In this document: piece by piece, positions 45,153 to 55,172 of the stretch
Position numbering within the stretch: position 1 is the stretch's first letter
Layout: each line of letters starts with the position of its first letter
DNA from: Posidonia oceanica
Taxonomy: Eukaryota > Streptophyta > Magnoliopsida > Alismatales > Posidoniaceae
NCBI GenBank assembly: GCA_037176725.1
Contig: JAZBRS010000029.1
Coordinates: forward strand, 41,860,001 to 41,924,000
DNA length: 64,000 nucleotides
Direction of reading: 5' to 3'
The notes under the pieces: generated by a model
Seen by the model: only the letters and a program-made list of their open reading frames with translations
Told to the model about the DNA's origin: nothing
Database searches by the model: none
Program-made: the position numbers and the translations under genes

Positions 45153-46677
45153 GATGATAACAAAAATCACAAATATATCAAAGCTATAGAAATGACTCTC
45201 CCTTGGAATATGCATAAAGATATGTCAATAAAATTTTAATGTTCTCCCTAACTATATGAGTCTAATATAAAAAAATATATAATCTAAGTTTGACTTATGC
45301 ACCCTATTATCTTACATTAAGATGATAAGCTTAAAACATAACTTTGAAAAACCTATCCCTATTCTTCTTCCTCATTTTGTCATAAGCAAAAAAAATAGAA
45401 TACATAAATCCAAAAAAGTATAAGCAATATAAGCAAGAGCATTATCAAAAAGGTAAATGATATTCAATAAGAATTATCAAAATCATCTTTATAAGGTAAA
45501 TGATATTCAATAGGCATCTAAATCAACTTTTATAAGATTTTCAATAAAAATCATCAAAATCAACTTCAAAAAGTAACTGATATACAATAAGCATCCAAAT
45601 CAACTTTTTATATATGAAAGATATTCAATAAGAATCAATAAAATTAAAATCATTTTCCAATCAAAAATCAACTTTTATGAGATATTCAATCAAAATCAAC
45701 TTCATATAATAAATGATATGCATGAATATCAATTTCATATGACAAAATCAATTTTTATAAGATACTCACTAAATCATGGTAAGCTCCCATTACACCAATC
45801 ATAGGTAAAGAGAAAATTCAGATATTCAATATGTTTCTCCTATCAACAAGCATGGGTAAAGAAATTTTTTCATAAAGCTCCCCCTTTCAACTAGCATGTG
45901 TAAAAAAAATTTCAATGAAAATTCACACACATCATAGCAAAAGATGTATCATTGTAAGTATAGACACAAACTTAAATTTCAAGTACTAATTTTAGTAATA
46001 TCATGAGTGATAATATATATTCATGAAAAACTCTCATTTCCTTTTTGTCATGAAAAAAAATTATAATCAGATATTAACATCATCATGACAAAGAATCACA
46101 TTAATCCATAATCCAAACATGATAAAAAATAAAGCACTATAGCCTGTAAGAAGATAAGATATGTCAATCAAGCACAATTACATAAGAAATTGATAAGATT
46201 TATTTGGTTCAATGATGCATATAATGATTCAAAAATTTAATCAAAGGTGTAAGATACCAATAATCAGTATGATCACAAGCCATGGTTAACATTTCAAAAA
46301 AAAATGCAATAAATCAATAATTTGTTTTGAATCAAAAATTCAAACTGCCAGACATTTCGGCAAATCGAAATCTAGGTAAGCACATGATAATTCAAGAAAA
46401 TTGAGATAAAATTTTATAAAATTATGATAATTGAATTTGAGATATATTCTATCAAAAAAAAATTCATTAAGCAATAAATTTAAAACAATTAAAACATCCT
46501 TTTTATTGGGATTTCCAATATTTGTCAATAACTAATAGTCCTATGTTCTTTCTCCTTTTTAGAGAAATCAAACACTTACATTAAGTAGAGACTTTGGTAT
46601 CAACTTAATTTTGGGTCCAAATGTATTAGTCATAGGAATCCACTTATTTTTGACTTTTGGATTCCATCTTCCATTTT
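45153..46677. other. AT-rich 3' internal region of element H
   Basis: No gene. From 45,430 to 45,780 a short phrase (GATATTCAATAAGAATCAT / CAAAATCAACTTTTATAAG) recurs many times at 40-60 bp spacing. The domains expected here (protease, integrase, RT) are absent. Confidence 0.6.
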
Positions 46678-48030
46678 CTACTTTCTTAATGATAAATTCA
46701 TATTTTTCATTATTTTTAGTTCTAACAAAATCATTTCATATGGAATAATTTTTCTAGGCACATTTTCACTTCTATGTTTCCTTTCATCAGAAGTTTTCCT
46801 CTTATGTGAAAGCTTGCTAACATCATTAGGCAAATTTTCACTTTTGAACTTTAATGATGCAATGTCATTTTTTAAAACATCAATTCTACCTTTCATGATA
46901 TTCAATTCATTTTTCAAGTTATCAATTTCTATTTCAATTGCTTTATTCTTATTTCTCAATTCATCATTTTCATTTGAAATCAATTCTTTTTGAAAAGATA
47001 TATCCATAAAGCTTTTGTTTATACCTTTGTATTTACCATTCAAAGATCTATATTTTAAATAAAGCTCATTAAAGACATCAAGTAAATCATCTATAGAAAA
47101 ATCTTCAATACTATCTAAAGATGATATCTCACTAGATGTAGCCATAAAGCATGAGTAAGCTACTTCACCATCGGATGAACTTTCTTTATCAGTTGAACTA
47201 TCATCCCAAGTTGCTTGGAGAGCTTTATTTTTCTTGATTTTTCTTTTGTTCTTTTTATCCTTCTTTTGAATTTTTCCTTTTTTTAAGAAATTCTTGAATT
47301 TGTGAGAGATGAGAGCAATGTCATCCTCTGAATCATCCAACTCGAAAGAAGCTTTGAACACCATACTCTTCTTTATTGAAACATCCTCAATTTCCTTCTC
47401 TTTCATTTGGACTTCATATGAAGTAAGATTTCCAATAAGATCTTCAAGAGAATATGTTGAGAGATCCTTAGCTTCCTCGATTGTGATGGCCTTCTTCTTC
47501 CAATCCGAAGTAAGAGATCTAAGTATTTTTCTAACTAAATCACTCAAAGAATAACTTTTACCACGAGATTGCAAATTGTTAGTGATCTCACTAAATCTTG
47601 TAAACATATCACCAATAGATTCATAAGGTTATATTTTAAACATTTGATATTTATGAACAAACATATTTATTTTAGTTTCTTTTACTTGACTTGTTCCTTC
47701 ATGAGTAACTTCTAAAACATGACAAGCTTCATGAGATGTACTACAATTAGAAATACGATTAAATTGATTTTCATTTATAGCACAAAACAATGTATTTAAC
47801 CCCTTAGTATCTAAAGTAGCTAAATTTATTTCATTTTCATTTCACTCATTATAATGCTTTTTACTAAGAGTGTAACCATTTATAACTACATTCTATAAAT
47901 CAAAATTAATTGATTTTAAATATATAACTATTCTACATTTTCAATAGTTATAATTGTTTCCATCAAAGAATGGTGGTCTATAAATGCTTTGACCATCAAC
48001 AATGCTAGTATTAAATGAACAAGAAGTCAT
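46678..48030 (-). pseudogene. gag: gag of element H
   Basis: Copia Gag. The minus-strand start at 48,030 (MTSCSFNTSIVDGQS) leads to YRPPFFDGNNYNY, the usual N-terminal block. VLEVTHEGTSQVKETKINMFVHKY and SIGDMFTRFSEITNNL follow, typical of the UBN2-type domain. The later part has the Lys-rich KKDKKNKRKIKKNK and a coiled-coil-like Asn/Glu/Lys stretch. Stops near 47,970, 47,895 and 47,625 break the first third; the last 309 codons (47,607 to 46,678) are open. No zinc knuckle was seen. Confidence 0.8.
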
Positions 48031-48068
48031 ATCTAAAAGATGATCAAATCTTAATCCTAGATGAACAA

Positions 48069-48081
48069 GGCTCTAATACCA
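48069..48081 (-). other. Primer-binding site of element H
   Basis: TGGTATTAGAGCC on the minus strand, two bases after the LTR end CCTAACA. One change from the canonical TGGTATCAGAGC. Confidence 0.85.
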
Positions 48082-48083
48082 AT

Positions 48084-49033
48084 TGTTAGGATGTTAGGCT
48101 TCTCTAGAGTAGGTGAATAGAGAATTAAAGGAAAATGCGGAATTTAAAAATTTAATTTGACAAACACAAGCAATATATATATAAATGAAATATAGAGAGA
48201 GATTTGGATATTAAACTATAAGTATGCAAAGAAGGGGATGAGAGAAATTGAAGTACACCAGTGATTTATAGTGGTTCAGTCTCCTTGGCTTAGTCCACTC
48301 CTCGAGAACCTCACAAGAGTTTTCTTAATCCGATCTTGTTTCGGGCCAAGATCCCGCCGTCACACACCTTGACGAACCTTCGCTAAGCTTCGTAAAAACC
48401 GCGACATTCCCTTCTCATAATCGGAGAAGAACTCACACTAGAAATGGAAAATTACAACTCTTTTCCTTTTTCTACAATCTCCCAAACTCTTTTTTGGTAA
48501 GGTGAAAGGGATGTGAGTGAAGCTCTTTTGCTTAGGAAATATTCTCACAAGATGGACATGGAATGCTATAGAAAATAATGGGAATGAAGCTCTACAAAGT
48601 GTCTTGGGCTTGAAATCAATTCTCAAAAGATAGCTCTTGAAGTACTAGAGAAGGGATGTCTTTTGTATCAAGAGGAGGGTCCGATTTATAAGAAGGATGG
48701 GTAGAAATATTGTGTCTAACGTCTATATTAACCCTCCAACGGATAGTCAATCGGTAGACCGAAAAAAATTCGGTATGTCGAATTGACACAAATATTCACA
48801 ATAGACGAATAATTCGGTATGTAGAAATAAATTCGGTATGCGGAATTGGTTCTCGGTTCAGAACCTCTGTAAGCCTAGATTTTGGTATACCGAAATTATT
48901 TGGTATGCCGAAATATCCTATTTTAGCCTTATAATGGGTGTAATCAATGAATGACTTGTTTTGGAGCTAAGACTATTTTTCTAAGGCACTATGGGGGTGT
49001 TTAAGAGATTAATACAAGTTCCTAGAATACAAC
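48084..49033 (-). repeat. 5' LTR of element H, truncated at its 5' end
   Basis: Direct repeat of 43,974-44,923. The outer part (about 215 bp) is separated by the insertion of element D at 49,034. Palindromes at 48,751-48,912 are partly decayed relative to the other copy. Confidence 0.85.
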
Positions 49034-49120
49034 TATAGACACCCCATTTTGACTCCTGCATTAATGGCTCTTCTCAAGTGGACTCAAACCCCAAACCACA
49101 ACCAACCCAAATCCCAAAAA

Positions 49121-49240
49121 CCTAAAACCCAACACCCAAAACCCTAAACCCTAATCCCTAAACCCAAAACCCTAAACCCTAAACCCAACACTCAAAACCC
49201 TAAACCCCAAACCCTAAACCCTAAACCTCAAACCCTAAGC
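49121..49240. repeat. CCCTAA-rich (telomere-like / telobox) stretch
   Basis: About ten CCCTAA copies, mostly within AAACCCTAAACC, occur in roughly 120 bp of the U3. More are scattered to 49,700. The register is irregular, so this is not a true telomere array. Confidence 0.75.
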
Positions 49241-49759
49241 CATTTAAGCCCACCTTTGGCTCACAACCAAGTCCAATTAAACCCATTGAACTCAAGGCCC
49301 ACAACCCACGTTCATTATGCCCACATCAGCCCACATCAGCCCATTGAATTCAAAACCCTTTAATTCCCGTAAACCATCAAACCCACTAAACCCTAATTTC
49401 CCATTTATTCTCAAGCCCATGCAAACCCTAATCCGATTTCAAATCCCATTTTCACAACCCAAACCCTAAACCCACTACCATTCACAAACCCTAAACCCTA
49501 ATCCCATTTCAAATCCCAGTTAAACCCAAAGCCCCACTAAACCCATATTCCTTCCAAAACCCGTTGAAATCCAAAACCCAAATACCATTTAAAACCCATC
49601 TACTCAAACCCTAAACCCATGCATTCACCCAAACCCTAGTGCCATTCAAAACCCAAAGAAACCTAAAACCCTAATCCCATCTCCATTTGGAAACCAAAAC
49701 CCTAATCCCATTGGCTCCATCTCACCCTCATGCAATGGCCTTCATCACCTCCCCACAGG

Positions 49760-49767
49760 TATATATA
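49760..49767 (+). promoter_or_regulatory. TATA box of the element D LTR
   Basis: TATATATA followed by GCAGCAGCC and a purine-rich AGGAGGAGGGGAGA leader, at 727 bp from the LTR start. Confidence 0.65.
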
Positions 49768-51854
49768 GCAGCAGCCACCCTAGGAGGAGGAGGGGAGATA
49801 CCCTAGGAGAGAAGAGAGAAGACCTAGGAGAGAGAGAGAAAGAAAAAAACCTAACTTGGCCAGACTACAACACCTACCTCCTACCTGCTCCTCTCCCTGA
49901 CTTCCACGAGAATTCATCCTTCACTCTCTACTTCTAGGAGTCACCCACAAGCCCACCTGCAAGAGTCTTCACCGGCGAGAGGAGAGGAAGACCTAGGAGA
50001 GAGAAAATGATAATTCTCCTCTAAACTAAACTGCACCGCACGTCCGCTCCTCTCCCATGCTTCCACGGCCTTCATCCATCGTTCTCCACCTCCGTGAACC
50101 ACCCACGAGTCCACCTGCAAGAGCTGTCACCGGTGAGAGCCACAGAGAAAAGAAAGAGAGAGAAAAAAGACTGTGAGCACCCACTTCTTCCTTTCCAGCT
50201 GCAGAGAGGAAGAACGGGTATTTCACCGGTTCTCAGACCTCTCCCGCACCTCCGTCGACTCGCCCAGATCGAGCAGAGCCTCCTCCGCCTCGTCCAGCAG
50301 CGCCACCACCCGGAGCAACCAAAGCCACTGTAACTCGACGTCGCCAACCTCCTTCAGCCACGTTTTCAGGTAATAAACCTCACCAAGATAATCGTAGGAT
50401 GCCCTTCTTCCTTCCCATGCCGTTAGATGCCCATTCTATCGTCGTTTCTGCCGTTTCCACTTCACCGGCGCATGTCTTCTTCTCCAGCAACGGCGCGTCG
50501 ACAGAAACGACGTCCCGCCGCGACACTCCGCCTCCGACCATCTGGACAGCACCCAAACCTTCGCCGGACGTCACCCGGGCTAGCCGCCCGTGCTCCGCCG
50601 CCGCCTGCATCGCCACTGCAACGCCACCACCTCCGCAGCTCCGCCGCATGCTACCGTAGCATTAAGTTTTTATAAGGTTTTAATTTAAGTTTCGTTTGAA
50701 ATTGAAATAAAGTCGAGCCAGTTTTTAGGTTTACATTTAAGTTCTGATTTCGTTTGAATTTCATTAAAGTTTGACTTTTTAACTTTATTACATTACATTT
50801 AAGTCAAGCATTTTATTTTATTTTCAATTCAGTCCTGCATCAATTTCAGAAGTTATTTAATTCCAATTTTTACCTTATTGCATTGCATTTGCATCCTGTC
50901 TTTTATTTTATTTGCACATTAGTCCAATCTGATGTAGATTTCATTTAAATCTCTGTTTAAATCATATTGAATTGCTAAAAAACACAAAAACATGTTTTAT
51001 TTGCAGTTAAGTCCAGTCCAGTATTAGATGTCATTTAATTTTCTTTCTTTTATCTTATTACATTAACTTTTAGTCCTTTAGATTTGTTCTATTACATGCA
51101 GGTCCAATCCAGGTATGATTTTTATTTCATTTAAACTTTATTACATTATCTTTTTATCTGTTGATTTATTTTTATTGCATACAGGTCCAGTCCAGGTTAG
51201 ACTTTCATTTAAATTTCATTTAAACTTTATTACATTGCATTTTAATCTGTTAGTTTACTTTTAATGCAAGTAGGTCCAACTGCTGTGTTTATCTTGTTTT
51301 ATTTCTTTACTGTTAGATCCTCCCTTTTATTTTTACTGCATCCAAGTCCCTTTTATGTTGCATTTCATTTAAATAGTTTTTAAAACTTTATTGCATTATG
51401 TTTAAGTCCTGCATTTTAGTTATTTTGCATACAGGTCCTGTAATTGCTTGCATGGCATCTTTATTTCCTTACTGTTAAGTCCTACATTATATTTTTATCG
51501 CATTTAGGTCCATGTTTGCATTACATTTCATTTATTTCATATTTTAGAATATCATGCCATTAGCATTTAACCCTGTAGTATAGTTTTTATTACAATTAAG
51601 TCCTTCATGCATTGCATTTCATTTCAATGGTTTTTACAACCACATTGCATTTGCAGCCATTTTACAATTAGGTCCAATAACTATGCATAATTGCACATAG
51701 GTCCCCATTCATGCATTTTATCACCTAAGTACGCATTTGAATCATTTTGCATTACTTTTAGATCTTGTACATTTGCATGTTCACACATAGATCCTCTTTC
51801 ATGCATTTAATCATTTAATTAAGCATTTAAAATCACTGCATTGCTGTTTCTGTA

Positions 51855-52400
51855 GTGTTGCATTAATTTGCATTTAAGCCCCTGTATTTATTTTGATTTG
51901 CATTTAGGCCCCTGCATTTATTCTAATTGCATTTTTAGCCCTTACACTCACTCCAATTGCATATTAACCCCTGCATTTATTTTAATTTGCATTTAGGCCC
52001 CTACATTCACTCTACTTGCATATTAGGTCCCTGCATTTATTTTAATTTGCATTTAGACCCCTGCATTTATTTTAATTTGCATTTAGGCCCCTACATTCAC
52101 TCTACTGGCATATTAGGTCCCTGCGTTTATTTTAATTTGCATTTAGACCCCTGCATTTATTTTAATTTGCATTTAGGCCCCTACACTCACTCTACTTGCA
52201 TATTAGGTCCCTGCATTTATTTTAATTTGCATTTAGACCCTTGCATTTATTTTAATTCGCATCTAGGCTCCTACATTCATTCTAATTGCATTTTAGCCCT
52301 TGCATTCACTCTAATTATCATTTAGTCCTTGCATCTACTCCATCTGCACTTAGGTCCCTGCATTTACTTTAATCATACTTAGGTCCCCACCTTTTGCATT
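51855..52400. repeat. 90-bp higher-order array of 29-31 bp units in the element D LTR
   Basis: GCATTTAGGCCCCTAC starts at 51,989, 52,079 and 52,169. Each 90-bp unit is three related parts: ..TTAGGCCCCTACATTCACTC, ..ATTAGGTCCCTGCATTTATT and ..TTTAGACCCCTGCATTTATT. Single 30-bp units flank it on both sides. Confidence 0.88.
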
Positions 52401-52974
52401 CTTGCATGCATTACATCTTCATATCATTGCATATCACTTAGGACCTTACCGCTTGCACCGCATACATCGTTTCCACAGCCTCTTTTCTCGTGCATATAGA
52501 TTAGGGTTTTCTGACCCTGTTTTGTTTCCCCTTTACTTGTTTCACACTTGCATTGCGTGGCTTTACACTTGACGATTTGTTTCACACTCGCCTTGCATGA
52601 TTTATCGCTTCAGTTTTGTTTCTCCTTTGCATGTCGCACACTTGCATTGCGTGGTTTTACCGGCATTTTATTTTATCGCCTGCATTTGCATTAGTGCAGT
52701 GATGTTTACTGCCAGTAGTTCTTACGAATCAAGGCTCGCCCTATTCGGAACGCTGACAGTATAGCTAAGCACATAGATCGTACGTTTATTTTCTTTCCGC
52801 GCATCACAACACTTAGAGCATGTATTCGCGCATGTTTATTTTAGCATACATGGTATTTAGGCATTTAAGCATTTAGGCATTCATCTGAGCACCCATAGCA
52901 TAGGTATAGCATCCCTCGTCCCTTGGACGTGCAGTTAGGCAATCATCGCCGATATCCTGTAAATGCGAGTGAGA

Positions 52975-53190
52975 ATAGCCAAGAAAGACCGATTCCAGGC
53001 GTGTCAGGGGTGCCTAATACCTTCCCCGCGCGTAACAGGAGTCCTTACCCTTTCTCTGGACACACAATGATAGTTTTACCCTTATCCTTGGCACGAGTCA
53101 TTCATTTTGCACAACATTGCATCCATCTGCATGTTTTCCTGTATTTCCTCGATTTTCCTCGTCTCCCGACTTAATAGACTAGGTAGCGAT
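52975..53190 (+). repeat. Conserved U5 block in the element D LTR
   Basis: AGAAAGACCGATTC, GGGTGCCTAA, CGCGTAACAGGAGTCCTTACCC and TTAATAGACTAGGTAGCGATG match the E LTR at 63,548-63,800 and the C LTR (minus strand, about 35,486-35,700) in the same order. Confidence 0.8.
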
Positions 53191-53350
53191 GCCATATTTG
53201 CTTTATCTTTGTTTTTCCCTCCTTTCTTTCGGTGTTTTGAGTCGAGTTTCCTCCTCAGATCACCTGCTAATAGTGAACCTGATTTCCGATCGGTGTACGC
53301 GAGCTCTCGTAGCGTCCACGGACGATCGCGAACTCACGGGATCGCTACAG

Positions 53351-53368
53351 TGGCGACTCCGCTGGGGA
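53351..53368 (+). other. Primer-binding site of element D
   Basis: TGGCGACTCCGCTGGGGA, one base after the LTR end. Ogre elements use a PBS of this type, reported as complementary to a tRNA-Arg; I did not check the tRNA. Confidence 0.85.
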
Positions 53369-55172
53369 TATTTAGACTCCGACTTTCGTTTTGGCTTTCT
53401 CGTTTGCTTGGATTTCGCATTCTACTTGCCTATTGCTTATTTCCTTGCCTTATTGCTTGCCTTATGCCTGTTTATGTGCCCTATTACTTACATTGCCTTT
53501 ATTTGCGCATTATACATGTTTAAATACCTGTTTGGCGCAATTATACATGCTTTTTGAGTGGTGAATGCTTTCTTTTACACAATTGCTATGCCACCACACG
53601 TGCACATGCCATACGTACCTTCTTTTTGACATGATAAGTGTTTTCTTTTCACTACCATGTCCACGACACCAGCACATAACATGAGCATGCCTTCTGCAGT
53701 GATTGAATGTTGTTTGCTTGCCATGTTTTGGTGATTTTCTTCTCCTTTTTGCATTAAGCCTAAGAACAATTAGAGATTGATTTGTTTTCCCCCATGGTTA
53801 ACTAAAAGTAGTGAGTAAAAAGCAAATCTAGGGGCAACTAGAGACTCAAACACACATTCATCCCCTTTGAGTTAATAAAACATGCAAGATAAAAGACTTT
53901 AATCATATTGCATGAAGCATCATATAGGGCATGCATCTTCTCATCCCTAAGTCCTCCTACTAGTTTGAGAAGGATGTTCCCGGTCTTTTCCCTCATCGCT
54001 TTGGCGTGTGGTGAATTGGTCGGTCCGTCCCCCCTTTGTCTGGGGTCGCGTCGGTGTTAGTAAAGTGTACAGCCTTTGCTTTGGCAAGGGCCGAGGCTCC
54101 TAACGCATCACCCGTTGTTTACCTGAGCTTTGACCAGTTTAGATGGGGACCTTACTTTCTGACTGAGTCGTTGACCCGTACACTTGAGAGGTCCGAAGTA
54201 GACAACCTACTAGGACACACTAGATTAGTGAGAGAGAGAGCATGCTAGACAGCATACCATTTGCATGAGTGCATGCATACCACAAATTAACATTTGCATT
54301 TTGCTTCAGGCTTTCTACTTTTGTTAGTCGTGTCGGTTTTACCTTGTCGTGTGATTGTTTGCATGCCATGACTTCCTGTTTCTTTCCCCTTCATGCTTTG
54401 CTATGTTTAGGATATTAGAAACCTGCCTGCTCTCCTTTTGCTTAATCTAAAAGCTACAATAAAGCCAAGCAATAACATTTAAGCACAACTAGAGCCAAAA
54501 CTTGCAATTTCCCCCCTTACTCAAATAAAACGCAAGTAAAACACTCTAATGCATATCGCTGATTGATCATTTTAGAAAGCATGCATCTTCTTATCTTTGA
54601 GTCCACCTATTAGTCTGAGAAGGACAGTCCCGGTCTCTTGTTCATTTGCTTTGGCACAGGGCGAGTTGATCGGTCTGTCCCCCCTTGTCAGGGGTTGTGT
54701 CGGTGCAGTAGAGGGTACAACCCATGCTTCAGCAGAGTCAAGACCACTAACGCACCACCCGTTATTACCTGAGCTCCTGGCCAGGGTTTAGACGGGACCC
54801 TTACTTTCTATCCGAGTCGGTGACTCGTACCCTTGTGAGTCCGAAGTAAACTACCTACTAGGACACACTAGATTGGTGTGAGAGAGCATGTTAGGAAGCC
54901 TACCATTTGCATGAATGCATCCATACCATCATTTAAACATTTGCATTGTTTTTCTTTCGAGTTCTAATGCCTGTTTGCTTTGTTTGTAATAGAGATCAGT
55001 GAGCGAGTTCCCTAGTCGGAGCTTGAGTGCTTTTCTTCACTGACGCCTCTATTGTGTCACCTGTTCTCGACCCTCTTCTTCTGAGCTATTCGCCTTTGCG
55101 ACTATAGCTCCTCCTAGGCGTCATCCTTCACCTTTCCATCGCAGCCCTATTCTTACTCACTCGCGGTCAGCT
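53369..55172. other. Leader of element D (PBS to gag) with an internal duplication
   Basis: No gene. ATGCATCTTCT at 53,931 and 54,581 marks a tandem duplication of about 650 bp, with divergence. Each copy ends with the conserved block also found in element C (CTAGGACACACTAGATT.. then AGAGAGCATG). Confidence 0.75.
53931..54910 (+). repeat. Conserved leader block, two copies in element D
   Basis: Copies 53,931-54,262 and 54,581-54,908 share CTGAGAAGGA, TCCCGGTCT, CCGTCCCCCCTT, GGGTCGCGTCGGTG, TAACGCA(T/C)CACCCGTT, CCTTACTTTCT and CTACTAGGACACACTAGATT. Confidence 0.82.

Larger units (their letters stand above)
43974..49033 (-). mobile_element. Element H: gag-only Ty1/copia retrotransposon
   Basis: 3' LTR 43,974-45,138, polypurine tract AAAAAGGGGGAGAT just inside, gag (46,678-48,030), PBS with TGGTATTAGAGCC (48,069-48,081, matching the usual initiator-Met tRNA site of copia elements) and 5' LTR 48,084-49,033 cut by element D. 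No protease, integrase or RT was found, so it is non-autonomous. About 15 or more differences in the first 250 bp of the LTRs make it older than element B. The left flank 5-mer is GAAGG; the right flank lies outside the window. Confidence 0.85.
49034..53349 (+). repeat. 5' LTR of element D (4,316 bp)
   Basis: Starts TATAGACACCCCATTTTGAC (TG changed to TA) and ends GATCGCTACA, one base before the PBS. TATA box at 49,760-49,767, so U3 is about 0.73 kb and R-U5 about 3.55 kb. It holds a CCCTAA-rich stretch, a GC-rich exon-like stretch (50,040-50,660), many GCATTTAAGTCC-like dispersed repeats (50,790-51,850) and a 90-bp higher-order array. Its last 650 bp align with the E LTR. LTRs of several kb are typical of Ogre. 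Confidence 0.85.

Noticed and set aside
49121..49700. An interstitial telomere array
   Set aside because: CCCTAAA units are irregular, interrupted and mixed with AACCCAAA; they sit inside an LTR. Kept as a telobox-like cluster only.
50072..50675. GC-rich ORFs in the element D LTR as genes
   Set aside because: All three frames are open together because of composition; no domain or conservation with other LTRs. Reported only as an exon-like stretch.
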